A stretch of DNA of 64,000 bases from Geodermatophilus sabuli (GTDB lineage Bacteria > Actinomycetota > Actinomycetes > Mycobacteriales > Geodermatophilaceae), in NCBI RefSeq assembly GCF_900215145.1, contig NZ_OBDO01000001.1:248001-312000 (forward strand), in the 5' to 3' direction. The position numbers and the translations under genes are program-made. Shown one piece after another: positions 8,366 through 18,785 of the stretch (within the stretch, counting starts at the first letter, position 1; each line of letters begins with the position of its first letter). The notes under the pieces are model-generated. The model ran no database searches and was not told the DNA's origin. It saw only the letters and a list, made by a program, of their open reading frames with translations.

Positions 8366-9229
8366 ATGACCTCACCTGCGACCGCGCGGCGGCTGTGGGC
8401 GCTGGGGGAGCCGTACCACGCGCTCACCTACTTCGCCGACGAGTGCCGGTCGGCCGCCGAGGCGGCCGGCCTGCACGGCTTCTGGTCGACCTACTTCGCG
8501 ATGCGCGCCGCCCCGCTCGGCCCGGTCGGCCCCGAGGTGGTGACGGCGACCTTCTACAACTTCGCGCCGTCGTTCGTGGCCCGTCGGGTGCCCGCCGTCT
8601 GGGCGGCGGTGTCGCCGGCGACCGCGCTGGCAGCCCGGCTGGCCGGGGTGGACGCCGCGGTGCGACGGGTGCTCGGCACCGGCTGGCCGGGCTCCGCGGA
8701 GGCGGCGGAGCTGGCCGGCCTGCTCGCCGTCGCGGCGGCGGGGGTCGACCTGCCCGGCCGCCCGCTCGCCGCGGCCAACGCCGGGCTGCCGGTGCCCGAG
8801 GAGCCGCACCTGGCGGTGTGGCAGGCGCTCACCACGCTGCGGGAGCACCGCGGGGACGGGCACAACGGTGCGCTGCTGCAACGGGGCATCTCCGGCGTGG
8901 GCGCCAACGTCCTGGCCGCCGCCGCGGGCCGCACGGAGAAGGAGTGGCTCATGCGCGCCCGCGGCTGGGACGGCGACGCATGGGGCGCCGCCGTCGAGGA
9001 CCTCTCCCGCCGCGGCTGGCTGGCCGGGGCGGAGCTCACCGCCGAGGGCGCCGCGATCGTCGCCGCGGTGGAGGCCGACACCGACCGGCTGGCCCTGGGC
9101 CCCTGGCAGGAACTGGGCGACGCCCGCTGCGACCGGCTGGCGGGGTTGCTGGGACCCGTGCGCCGCGCCGTCCTGGCCGCGGGGCTGTGGCCCGAGCGCA
9201 ACCCGATCGGCGTCCCCGACCCCGACTGA
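8366..9229 (+). CDS. SCO6745-family protein of unknown function
   Basis: A 287-residue, mostly helical protein. It matches the actinobacterial SCO6745/SalK-like family from memory: EPYHALTYFADECRSAAEAAGLHGFWSTYFAMRAAPLGPVG, then TFYNFAPSFVARRVPAVW, and a C-terminal winged-helix-like stretch (RGWLAGAELTAEGAAIVAAVEADTD). No catalytic motif is evident, and no biochemical role is established for the family as far as I know. A strong AGGAGG site precedes the ATG. It ends convergently with kynU, with a palindromic element between the two stops. Confidence 0.8.
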   Translation: MTSPATARRLWALGEPYHALTYFADECRSAAEAAGLHGFWSTYFAMRAAPLGPVGPEVVTATFYNFAPSFVARRVPAVWAAVSPATALAARLAGVDAAVRRVLGTGWPGSAEAAELAGLLAVAAAGVDLPGRPLAAANAGLPVPEEPHLAVWQALTTLREHRGDGHNGALLQRGISGVGANVLAAAAGRTEKEWLMRARGWDGDAWGAAVEDLSRRGWLAGAELTAEGAAIVAAVEADTDRLALGPWQELGDARCDRLAGLLGPVRRAVLAAGLWPERNPIGVPDPD

Positions 9230-9231
9230 AG

Positions 9232-9290
9232 AAGGACCCCCGTGCCCCCCTCCGCTCGCAGGCTCGCGGCGGGTCCCTGCACGGGGGCCG
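9232..9290 (+). repeat. stop-proximal palindromic element, CTGC subtype with GTGC/GCAC stem
   Basis: AAGGACCCCCGTGC starts 3 bases after the SCO6745-family stop, and the partner arm is GCACGGGGGCC. The loop side holds CCGCTCGCAGGCTCGCGG. Compared with the 5.1-kb array, the T of CTGC and its partner have both changed (CGTGC with GCACG), keeping the pairing. It ends at the kynU stop, so it can serve both genes. Confidence 0.8.
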
Positions 9291-10544
9291 TCAGGTGACG
9301 CGGGCGCGCTCGGTGGGGTAGCCCTCGTGGACGCCGGTGGCCAGGACCTTGCGGAACCGGTCCATCGCGTCCCACACGTCGACGAAACGGGTGTAGAGCG
9401 GGGCAGGGCCCAGCCGCACCCGGTCCGGCGTCCGGAAGTCGGGCACCACGCCGCGGTCGACGAGGGCCTGCGTCAGCTGCCAGGCCCGCGGGTGGGCGAG
9501 CGTGACGTGCGAGCCGCGCCGGGCGGGGTCGCGCGGCGAGGCCAGCGCCACCCCGTGCGGTACCAGCCAGGCGTCCGCCAGCGCCACCATCAGCTCGCCC
9601 AGCGCCCGCCCCTTGGCCGCCAGCCGCTCCACCCCGGCCTCGGCGACCAGCCGCGCGCCCACCTCGACAGCGGCCATGGCCAGCACCGGCGGCGTCCCGA
9701 CGCCGAACCGCTCGATGCCCGGCACGGGGTCGTAGGCCGGGCCCATCGCGAACTGGTCCCGCTGGCCGAACCACCCCCAGATCGGCTGGTGCAGCTGCTC
9801 CTGCAGCTGTGCGCGCACGTACAGGAACGCCGGGGCTCCCGGCCCGCCGTTGAGGTACTTGTAGGTGCAGCCGACGGCGAGGTCGGCCCCGTTCCCGGCG
9901 AGGTCCACCGGCACCGCCCCGGCCGCGTGGGAGAGGTCCCAGAGCACCAGCGCTCCGACGTCGCGGGCGGCGGCCGTGACGGCGGCTACGTCGGCCAGCG
10001 CCCCGGAGCGGTAGGCGACCGCGGAGAGGACGACGACGGCCACCCGCTCGTCGAGCGCCGCGGCCAGCACCGCCGGGTCCAGCCCCTCGTCGACGTCGGC
10101 GGGTACCTCGCGCACCGTCATCCCGCGGGCGGCCGCGACCCCGGCGACGATGTAGCGGTCGGTGGGGAAGTCGTCGGCGCAGCAGACCAGCACGTCGCGG
10201 CCCGGGCGCGCGTCGGCCGCCGCGACCAGCAGCTTGTAGAGGTCCACCGACGTCGAGTCGCCGACCAGCACCTCACCGGGGCGCGCTCCCAGCACCCCCT
10301 CGGCGAGCAGGTCGCCGATCCGGGTCGCGGTGCCGATCCAGGACGACCACGAGCCGACCAGCCCGCGGGCCCACTCGTCCTCCACGACCCGCGCCAGGGC
10401 GGCCGGCGTCTCCCGGGGCATCCGCCCGAGCGAGTTGCCGTCGAGGTAGAGGACGTCGTCGTCGGTGCCGGCGAACCGGGCGCGGAAGGCGGCCAGCGGG
10501 TCGGCGGCGTCGCGGTGCTCGGCGGCGGCGCGGGAGAGGTCCAC
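9291..10544 (-). CDS. kynU: kynureninase
   Basis: A 417-residue PLP enzyme of aminotransferase fold I. It cleaves kynurenine to anthranilate plus alanine, or 3-hydroxykynurenine to 3-hydroxyanthranilate plus alanine. Diagnostic features are YLDGNSLGRMP at the N-terminus, GSWSSWIG, the Asp of LVLWDLSHAAGAVPVDL, and the PLP lysine in CTYKYLNGGPGAPAFLYV. RFGVGTPPVLAM and HPRAWQLTQALVDRGVVPDFRTPDRVRLGPAPLYTRF follow near the C-terminus. Length is normal. No tryptophan dioxygenase or canonical formamidase gene is adjacent; the divergent neighbour is an amidase-signature enzyme. The GTG start lies 59 bp from that gene. Confidence 0.95.
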   Translation of the reverse strand: MDLSRAAAEHRDAADPLAAFRARFAGTDDDVLYLDGNSLGRMPRETPAALARVVEDEWARGLVGSWSSWIGTATRIGDLLAEGVLGARPGEVLVGDSTSVDLYKLLVAAADARPGRDVLVCCADDFPTDRYIVAGVAAARGMTVREVPADVDEGLDPAVLAAALDERVAVVVLSAVAYRSGALADVAAVTAAARDVGALVLWDLSHAAGAVPVDLAGNGADLAVGCTYKYLNGGPGAPAFLYVRAQLQEQLHQPIWGWFGQRDQFAMGPAYDPVPGIERFGVGTPPVLAMAAVEVGARLVAEAGVERLAAKGRALGELMVALADAWLVPHGVALASPRDPARRGSHVTLAHPRAWQLTQALVDRGVVPDFRTPDRVRLGPAPLYTRFVDVWDAMDRFRKVLATGVHEGYPTERARVT

Positions 10545-10590
10545 GCCGTCCTGTCTACCGGGCCGGCGTCTCCACCGGTCCGATCGTCGC

Positions 10591-10596
10591 TAGCGT
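10591..10596 (+). promoter_or_regulatory. -10 element TAGCGT of a probably leaderless amidase promoter
   Basis: TAGCGT lies 7 bases before the amidase GTG at 10604, so the transcript would start at or next to the start codon. There is no Shine-Dalgarno sequence in that space. The -35 is weak. Confidence 0.5.
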
Positions 10597-10603
10597 CGGC
10601 ACC

Positions 10604-12037
10604 GTGACGCCGGGAACGCAGCTGCACGACCTGACCGCGCTCGAGCAGGCCGCCGCCGTCCGGGCCCGGGAGGCGAGCCCCACTGAGCTGGTCGAGCACG
10701 CGCTCCGCCGCATCGAGGCGCTCGACCCGGGCCTGGGGGCGTTCCTCACCGTGACCCCCGAGCGCGCGCTCACGGCGGCCCGCCGGGCCGAGCAGCGGCT
10801 CCGCCACGGCGGGGACCTGCCACCGCTGCTCGGCGTCCCGACGGCGATCAAGGACCTCAACAACACCGCCGGCGTCCGGACGACGTTCGGGTCCGCGCTG
10901 TTCGCCGACAACGTGGCGACCGTCGACGACCACGTGGTCACCGCCCTGGCCGCCGCCGGGACCATCAGCGTCGGCAAGACCAACACGCCGGAGTTCGGCT
11001 TCCCCTGCTACACCGACAACGTCCTCGTCGGCCCGGCGCGCTGTCCCTGGGACCGCACGCGGCTGGCGGGGGGTTCCAGCGGCGGCGCGGCGGTGGCGGT
11101 GGCCGCCGGGATGCTCCCGTTCGCGCAGGGCAGTGACGGCGGCGGGTCCATCCGCATCCCGGCCGGCATCAACGGGCTGTTCGGCATCAAGCCCAGCCGG
11201 GGTCGGGTCAGCAACGCCCCGCTCGGCGGCGACGTCACCGGGTTCGGCACCAACGGGCCGATCGCGCGCAGCGTGCGCGACGCCGCGGCGATGCTCGACG
11301 CGATGGCCGGCCCGGTGCCCGGCGACGCCACCTGGGCGCCGCCGCCCCCGCCCGGGGAGACCTTCCTCGGCTACGCCGACCGGCCGGTGGGGCGCCTGCG
11401 TATCGGCCGGCACCTGGAGTCGCCGATGCCTGGCGTCTCCCTCGAGCCGGAGGTGCGGGCGGCGTTCGACGACGCCTCGCGGCTGCTGGAGGACCTCGGC
11501 CACGACGTCGAGGACGTCCCCGGCGGCCTGCTCGGCCCGGAGGTGCTGGCCGCCTTCGAACGCGCGTGGACGCTCTCGGCGACCCTGCTGCCGGTGCCGG
11601 CCGAGCGGGTGGGGGAGCTGCGCCCGCTCACCCGGGAGCTGCGCGCCCGCGGGCTGGCGCTGTCCGCGCAGTCGGCGATGGAGGCGCTGACCGCGCTGCG
11701 GTTGTTCTCCCGGCGCTTCATCCAGGCCACCCGCTCCTTCGACGTCCTGCTGGCGCCGGTCGCCACGATGACGCCCCGGCCGCTGGGCTGGTTCGACGCC
11801 GACGGTGACGGCACCGCGGACTTCGAGCGGCAGAAGCGCTACGCGGCGTTCACCGCGGTGTTCAACGTTACGGGGCAGCCCGCGGCGAGCGTTCCGCTGC
11901 ACTGGACCGCCGAGGGTCTGCCGGTCGGCACCATGCTCGTCGGCCGGCCCGCCGACGAGGCGACGCTCATCGCCCTGTCGGCGCAGCTGGAGGTGGCGCG
12001 GCCCTGGGCGGGACGCCACCCGGCGGGGTGGGACTGA
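10604..12037 (+). CDS. amidase (amidase signature family)
   Basis: A 477-residue amidase-signature hydrolase. The Ser-cisSer-Lys triad is visible: Lys in GVPTAIKDLNNTAGV, cis-Ser in AGGSSGGAAVAVAAGM and the nucleophile Ser in GSDGGGSIRIPAGINGLFGIKPS. The C-terminal half has FNVTGQPAASVPLHWTAEGLPVGTMLVG, typical of the family. The substrate is unknown. Divergence from kynU suggests a role in amide or formamide catabolism, but family members act on many amides. GTG at 10604 probably starts a leaderless transcript. The downstream CtaJ-like gene begins 38 bp after its stop. Confidence 0.9.
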   Translation: MTPGTQLHDLTALEQAAAVRAREASPTELVEHALRRIEALDPGLGAFLTVTPERALTAARRAEQRLRHGGDLPPLLGVPTAIKDLNNTAGVRTTFGSALFADNVATVDDHVVTALAAAGTISVGKTNTPEFGFPCYTDNVLVGPARCPWDRTRLAGGSSGGAAVAVAAGMLPFAQGSDGGGSIRIPAGINGLFGIKPSRGRVSNAPLGGDVTGFGTNGPIARSVRDAAAMLDAMAGPVPGDATWAPPPPPGETFLGYADRPVGRLRIGRHLESPMPGVSLEPEVRAAFDDASRLLEDLGHDVEDVPGGLLGPEVLAAFERAWTLSATLLPVPAERVGELRPLTRELRARGLALSAQSAMEALTALRLFSRRFIQATRSFDVLLAPVATMTPRPLGWFDADGDGTADFERQKRYAAFTAVFNVTGQPAASVPLHWTAEGLPVGTMLVGRPADEATLIALSAQLEVARPWAGRHPAGWD

Positions 12038-12075
12038 CCACGAGCGGCCGGGACGCTGACGGTAGGTTGGGGCCC

Positions 12076-12339
12076 GTGACCGTCGTCGAGACCCTCCTCG
12101 TCTACGTGGGTGCCCCACTGGCCGTGATCGCCCTCCTGGCGCTGCTGACCCTGCTCCCGGGAGCGCGCAACCGCAGGGCCCGCTACAAGTCGGGGCAGCC
12201 CTGGGAGCACGAGCCGATCTGGTGGGAGCCGCACACCGCCTCCGGCGGGCACGGGTCCGGGCACGACGGCTCGCACGCCCTGACCGCCGGGACGCCGGCC
12301 TCGGCCCGCCCCTACGGCGGCGCCCGCGGGACGTGGTGA
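12076..12339 (+). CDS. ctaJ: CtaJ-like aa3-type cytochrome oxidase accessory subunit
   Basis: An 87-residue protein with one N-terminal membrane helix (VVETLLVYVGAPLAVIALLALLTLL). A positively charged stretch and a conserved RYKSGQPWEHEPIWWEPH segment follow. This pattern matches the small subunit named CtaJ in the actinobacterial bcc-aa3 respiratory supercomplex, as I remember it. The GTG at 12076 is preceded by TAGGTT 7 bases upstream, which suggests a leaderless transcript. A DUF5130 gene follows at once, as in mycobacteria. The family call is from memory of the motif and was not searched. Confidence 0.68.
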   Translation: MTVVETLLVYVGAPLAVIALLALLTLLPGARNRRARYKSGQPWEHEPIWWEPHTASGGHGSGHDGSHALTAGTPASARPYGGARGTW

Positions 12340-12388
12340 CGGCCATGACCCCCCGCACCCGCACCGAGAACGCCCCCGGAGGCCTGCG

Positions 12389-12853
12389 ATGACCCGCGCG
12401 CTGGAAGTCACGTCGCACGACACGGCGACGTCCGCCGGCACCGCGTCCACCCGCGTCGACGAGGGTCAGGCGCTGGACTCGGTCTTCAGCTACCGGGAGC
12501 TGCTGCGCCTGGACGAGGCGCTGACCATGTCCTCCCGGGAGACCGGGCTGCGGTTCACCCTCTACATCGGTGACCTCGGCGCGCAGACGCGGCGCCGCGC
12601 CGAGGAGCTGTTCGAGCACTCCGGCGGCCACCTGACCGAGTCCGTGCTGCTGGCGGTCTCGCCCGGGCAGCGCGTCGTCGAGGTCGTCGTCGGCGCGGCC
12701 GCGTCCCGGCGGCTGCCCGACCGCGCCTGCGCGCTGGCCGTGCTGTCGATGACCAACTCGTTCGCCTCCGGCGACCTGGTGGGCGGCATCGTCAACGGGC
12801 TGCGGCAGCTGTCGGACCAGGCCGGGCACCCCCGGAACCTGCGCATCCACTGA
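12389..12853 (+). CDS. DUF5130 family protein (TPM-like domain)
   Basis: A 154-residue protein of the actinobacterial DUF5130 group (Rv2468c-like, from memory). The core reads GLRFTLYIGDLGAQTRRRAEELFEHSG, then ESVLLAVSPGQRVVEVVVGAAASRRLPDRACALAVLSM. This resembles the TPM fold used by some membrane-associated phosphatase-like proteins. No function is established. GGAGG lies upstream of the ATG. It probably forms a unit with the CtaJ-like gene and ends at a strong hairpin shared with the convergent pepN. Confidence 0.75.
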   Translation: MTRALEVTSHDTATSAGTASTRVDEGQALDSVFSYRELLRLDEALTMSSRETGLRFTLYIGDLGAQTRRRAEELFEHSGGHLTESVLLAVSPGQRVVEVVVGAAASRRLPDRACALAVLSMTNSFASGDLVGGIVNGLRQLSDQAGHPRNLRIH

Positions 12854-12882
12854 ACCCAGCACCCCCTCCCGCAGGGGGCGCA

Positions 12883-12923
12883 CGCGCGAGGCCCAGGACC
12901 CGCCGGGTCCTGGGCCTCGCGCG
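12883..12923. terminator. bidirectional hairpin terminator between DUF5130 and pepN
   Basis: A perfect 19-bp stem (12883-12901 with 12905-12923) and a 3-base loop, placed between two convergent stops. It is a clear intrinsic-type hairpin without a U-run. Confidence 0.85.
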
Positions 12924-12933
12924 GTCGTAGGGC

Positions 12934-15486
<2,553 letters not shown>

Positions 15487-15633
15487 GCACGGCAGCTTCC
15501 CACGGAGGGCCGACGGCGCCTCTCGGACGACGGGGCGCCGCCGCCCCATCGAGGGGGAACAACCACCGCACCGTCGGACTTGACGACGGCAGGACGGCCA
15601 CCCGGCGCACACGAGCGCCAGCGAGGAGGACAC

Positions 15634-16299
15634 ATGACCGAGGCAGTGCAGAGCGCCCCCGTGACAGCGCGCGTGGACTTCTGGTTCGACCCGCTGTGCC
15701 CGTGGGCCTGGCTGACCAGCCGCTGGGTCCTGGAGGCGGCGAAGGTCCGCGACATCGACCTGCACTGGCACGTCATGTCCCTGGCCGTGCTCAACCGCGG
15801 CCGCGACCTGCCGGCGGAGTACCAGGAGATGATGACCAAGGCGATCGGCCCGGTGCGGGTCGCGATCGCCGCCGCCCAGCAGCACGGCGACGAGGTCCTC
15901 GGCGACCTATACACGGCGATGGGGACGCTGCGCCACCACGAGGGCGTGGAGCTCGACGAGCTGATCGCCCCGGCGCTGGAGCGGGTCGGCCTGCCCGCGT
16001 CCCTGGCCGAGGCCGCCACCTCCACCGAGTACGACGAGGCCCTCGAGAAGAGCCACCACGAGGGCATGGACCCGGTCGGGGACGACGTCGGCACGCCGGT
16101 CATGCACATCGACGGCGTCGCCTTCTTCGGCCCGGTCATCAGCAAGGTGCCGACCGGGGAGGACGCCGGGAAGGCGTTCGACGGCGCGGTCCTCCTGGCC
16201 AACCTGCCCGACTTCTGGGAGCTCAAGCGGACCCGCCTGTCGGGCCCCGACATGGACTCCGTCCCCGCCGACGCGCTGGCGCTCACCCGCCGCGGCTGA
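15634..16299 (+). CDS. DsbA-family thioredoxin-fold protein, mycothiol-dependent nitroreductase-like (Rv2466c group)
   Basis: A 221-residue thioredoxin-fold protein with an inserted helical domain. It starts [41 protein letters not shown], nearly the signature of the mycothiol-linked oxidoreductase Rv2466c. It carries a single active-site Cys (Cys22); the usual second Cys of CPWC is Ala25 here. The cis-Pro loop is [20 protein letters not shown]. No signal peptide is present, so it acts in the cytoplasm. AGGAGG precedes the ATG. Monothiol chemistry with mycothiol is an inference from the motif. Confidence 0.88.
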   Translation: MTEAVQSAPVTARVDFWFDPLCPWAWLTSRWVLEAAKVRDIDLHWHVMSLAVLNRGRDLPAEYQEMMTKAIGPVRVAIAAAQQHGDEVLGDLYTAMGTLRHHEGVELDELIAPALERVGLPASLAEAATSTEYDEALEKSHHEGMDPVGDDVGTPVMHIDGVAFFGPVISKVPTGEDAGKAFDGAVLLANLPDFWELKRTRLSGPDMDSVPADALALTRRG

Positions 16300-16305
16300 T
16301 CCACC

Positions 16306-16341
16306 CCCGAGGGGCAGAAATGGCCATTTCTGCCCCTCGGG
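16306..16341. repeat. perfect 36-bp palindrome
   Basis: Arm CCCGAGGGGCAGAAATGG (16306-16323) is followed with no spacer by its exact reverse complement (16324-16341). It starts 7 bp after the DsbA-like stop. The AGAAATGGCCATTTCT core is strikingly AT-rich for this genome. A loopless 18-bp palindrome is more like a protein-binding or cruciform site than a normal terminator. Confidence 0.9.
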
Positions 16342-16342
16342 C

Positions 16343-16375
16343 GGGGTGCGGCATCCTCAGGGGGTGCCGCACCCC
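16343..16375. repeat. 11-bp inverted repeat over the SDR start codon
   Basis: GGGGTGCGGCA (16343-16353) and TGCCGCACCCC (16365-16375) are exact inverted copies 11 bases apart. The right arm overlaps the proposed GTG start of the SDR gene. It could be an operator or an mRNA hairpin that hides the start. Confidence 0.75.
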
Positions 16376-17119
16376 GTCCGCCAGCGCATCCTGATCACCG
16401 GCGCGAGCTCCGGCCTCGGCGAGGGCATGGCCCGCCGGTTCGCACGGATGGGCCGCGACCTGGCCCTGGCCGCCCGCCGCACCGACCGGCTCGAGGCCCT
16501 CCGCGACGAGCTGCTCGCCGCCCACCCCGGCATCCGGGTGGTCACCGCCGCGCTCGACGTCGACGACGCCGCCGCGGTCGAGAAGGTGGTCCCGGAGCTC
16601 GCCGGGAAGCTCGGCGGCATCGACCGGTTCGTCGCCAACGCCGGCATCGGCAAGGGCGCCCCGGTCGGCACCGGCTCCGCGTGGGCCAACCGGGCCACCC
16701 TGTTCACCAACGTGCTCGGCACCCACGCCCAGTGCGAGGCGGCCGTCGAGCTGTTCCGCGCCCGGGGCAGCGGCCACCTCGTGGTGGTCTCCTCGGTCGC
16801 CTCGATCCGCGGCATGCGCGGCACCCGGACGGCGTACGGCGCCAGCAAGGCCGCGCTCAACGCCCTCGCCGAGCGGATCCGGTCGGACCTGCTGGGCACC
16901 GGCATCCGGGTGACCACGGTGCTGCCCGGCTTCATCGCCACCGACATCAACGTCGGCCGTCGCGGGCCGTTCACCGTGGACCTCGGCACCGGCGTCGACG
17001 CGCTCACCGCGGCCATCGAGCGGGAGCCGGTGCGCGCCTACGTCCCCGAGTGGCCGTGGCGGCCGGTGTCCGCGCTGCTGCGGGTGCTGCCGCTGCCCGT
17101 CGTCCGCCGGCTCGCCTGA
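16364..17119 (+). CDS. short-chain dehydrogenase/reductase (SDR)
   Basis: A 251-residue classical SDR with a Rossmann fold. Motifs are the cofactor-binding ILITGASSGLGEGMARRFA (TGxxxGxG), the NAGIGKGAP box, catalytic Ser in VVVSSVASIRG, and the YGASK active-site Tyr-Lys with PGFIATDI downstream. An Arg-rich stretch after beta-2 (LAARRTDRLEAL) suggests an NADP(H) preference. The substrate is unknown. Either of two in-frame GTGs could start it (16346 or 16364); 16364 gives MPHPVRQRILITG. Its start lies inside an inverted repeat. Confidence 0.88.
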   Translation: MPHPVRQRILITGASSGLGEGMARRFARMGRDLALAARRTDRLEALRDELLAAHPGIRVVTAALDVDDAAAVEKVVPELAGKLGGIDRFVANAGIGKGAPVGTGSAWANRATLFTNVLGTHAQCEAAVELFRARGSGHLVVVSSVASIRGMRGTRTAYGASKAALNALAERIRSDLLGTGIRVTTVLPGFIATDINVGRRGPFTVDLGTGVDALTAAIEREPVRAYVPEWPWRPVSALLRVLPLPVVRRLA

Positions 17120-17121
17120 GC

Positions 17122-17180
17122 AAGGACCTCCTCGCCCCCCGCCGCTCGCGAGCTCGCCGCGGGCCCCTGCGAGGAGGCCA
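17122..17180 (+). repeat. stop-proximal palindromic element (CTCGC/GCGAG stem)
   Basis: AAGGACCTCCTCGC begins 3 bases after the SDR stop, and the partner arm is GCGAGGAGGCC. The inner part GCCGCTCGCGAGCTCGCCGCGGG is near-palindromic. Stem bases differ from other copies but remain paired. It sits between two convergent stops. Confidence 0.8.
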
Positions 17181-17182
17181 CC

Positions 17183-17977
17183 TCAGGTGCCCTTCGCAGG
17201 CTCAGGACCGGTTCTCCTGGCGGCGGTGCGCATCGTCTCTCCGTCGTAGGGGCCGTCGTCCAGCCGGCCGGACCGGACGGCCGCCAGCACCGCCAGCAGC
17301 TCCTCCCGCTGGGCACCCACGAACGCCGCGTCGACGACGGCGCCGTGTCCCGGGACCACCGGCCCGCGGGCCAGCGCGTGCAGCCGGCCCAGCGTGGCCG
17401 GCCACTCGGCGGGGAAGGCGTCCTCGAACGCCGGCGGCGCGCCCTGCTCCACGAGGTCCCCGGCGAAGACCACGGTCCCGTCGCGGCCGTCCTCGACCTC
17501 CACCACCAGGTCGTGCCCGGTGTGCCCGCGGCCGAGGAAGCGCAGCACCACCTCCCGCCCGCCGACGTCCAGCACCGCGACGTCGTCGACGAGGGCGTCC
17601 GGCGGGTCCAGCGGGGCGTGCCGCACCCGCTCGGCGGCGACGTCGTCGCCGGCGGCGCGCAGCTCGGCCACCCGCGCGGCGCGCTGCGCCTCCCCGGTGG
17701 CGAGGAGGTCCGCCGCGCAGCCACGCGAGCCCCACACCCTCGCCGGGCGGAACGCGGCGTTGCCGAAGCAGTGGTCGTAGTGGGCGTGGGTGTTCACCAC
17801 CGTCCACGGGTGGCGCGTCACCCGGCGGACGGCGGCGACGAGGTCGGCCGCCTCACCGAGGTCCGAGCGGGTGTCGACCACCAGGCAGGCGTCCTCGCCG
17901 ACGACCAGCCCGCAGTTGAGGTCCAGCGACGCGTGCCGCCGGACGAAGACGCCGTCGGCCACCTCGCGGAAGTGCAA
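17183..17977 (-). CDS. MBL-fold metallo-hydrolase
   Basis: A 264-residue metallo-beta-lactamase-fold protein. The metal ligands are visible in THAHYDHCFGN (HxHxDH), GRGHTGHDLVVEV, FAGDLVEQGAPPAF and VPGHGAVVDAAF. The substrate is unknown; the length and motif spacing fit the glyoxalase-II-like or general MBL hydrolases. The start is probably TTG at 17977 (LHFREVADGVFVRRHASLDLNCGLVVG), because homologues begin with xFREVADGVFV. A shorter GTG start at 17962 is possible. The palindromic element upstream overlaps this start codon. Confidence 0.85.
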   Translation of the reverse strand: MHFREVADGVFVRRHASLDLNCGLVVGEDACLVVDTRSDLGEAADLVAAVRRVTRHPWTVVNTHAHYDHCFGNAAFRPARVWGSRGCAADLLATGEAQRAARVAELRAAGDDVAAERVRHAPLDPPDALVDDVAVLDVGGREVVLRFLGRGHTGHDLVVEVEDGRDGTVVFAGDLVEQGAPPAFEDAFPAEWPATLGRLHALARGPVVPGHGAVVDAAFVGAQREELLAVLAAVRSGRLDDGPYDGETMRTAARRTGPEPAKGT

Positions 17978-18030
17978 GGACCCCGTCCTCCCCACCCTTC
18001 GCACGCTCAGGGCGGTACCCGGGACGGGGC
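17976..18030 (+). repeat. palindromic element overlapping the MBL start codon
   Basis: It begins AAGGACCCCGTCC at 17976 and ends GGGACGGGGCC next to the DUF429 stop. Here the AAGG box lies on the plus strand over the TTG start of the minus-strand MBL gene, not behind a stop codon. That is the reverse of the orientation at the other sites. Confidence 0.7.
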
Positions 18031-18759
18031 CTACCAACAGATCCGCATCGGCCGGCCCCGCGCGTCCAGCGCGCCGTCCCCCACGCACGCGGCGCTGCCG
18101 GTGGCGAGCCGGGCGGCCGACCACGCGGCCGCGCAGGCGTCGAGGGCGTCGGTCAGGGGGACGCCGACTGGCGCCCCGGTGAGTGCGTCCTCCACGTCCA
18201 TGACGTGGCACAGGGCCCGCACGCGCTGGACGGTGCCGCGCGCGGTCCCCTTGGCGTCGCGGACGGCGGTGCCGCCCCGGCCGTCGCCGCCGCCATCGCC
18301 TGCGCCGTCGCCTCCGCCGTCGGCCAGGGCGCGGAAGGCGAGCTCCGGGTGGACCTCGACCACGCGGGGGTCCGGTGGCTCGCCGAGGGCGTCGTCCAGG
18401 TCCCGGATGGCGGCGACCAACTGCCACGTCTGCGCCGAGGGCGCCCGCGCGCCGGCCGTGGCGGCCCGGCTCAGCTCGCGGGCGTGCGCGTAGTCGCGGG
18501 CGGCCAGCACCGCGCGGACCGGCGCGGGGAACACCGAGCCGGCCGCCCCTCGCCCGCGCAGCGCGTCGCGGGCGGCGACGTCGCAGGCGCGGGCACCGTC
18601 GTCGGACAGCCCGATCGGCATGTCGATGCCGACCACCTCGACGTCCGGCACGGCGAGGACGGTGGCGGCGTCCGGCAGCACCGAGAGGGTCACCGTCCGG
18701 CCCTCGAGCCGGGCGCCCACCCACTGCCCGCGCCAGCCGTCCACCCCCAGCACCGCCAC
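18031..18759 (-). CDS. DUF429 family protein (predicted RNase H-like nuclease)
   Basis: A 242-residue protein of the DUF429 family, predicted in the literature to have an RNase H-like fold. Features are LGVDGWRGQWVGARL at the N-terminus, VVGIDMPIGLSDDGARACDVAARDAL, AGSVFPAPVRAVL and VVEVHPELAFRAL, with conserved acidic residues. A Gly/Asp-rich insert (GGGDGAGDGGGDGRGG, about residues 151-166) is low complexity and unusual. The biological role is unknown. GTG at 18759 is 26 bp from the divergent rpiB ATG. Confidence 0.82.
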   Translation of the reverse strand: MAVLGVDGWRGQWVGARLEGRTVTLSVLPDAATVLAVPDVEVVGIDMPIGLSDDGARACDVAARDALRGRGAAGSVFPAPVRAVLAARDYAHARELSRAATAGARAPSAQTWQLVAAIRDLDDALGEPPDPRVVEVHPELAFRALADGGGDGAGDGGGDGRGGTAVRDAKGTARGTVQRVRALCHVMDVEDALTGAPVGVPLTDALDACAAAWSAARLATGSAACVGDGALDARGRPMRICW

Positions 18760-18785
18760 CGCGGCAGCCTGACAGACTCGCCGCC

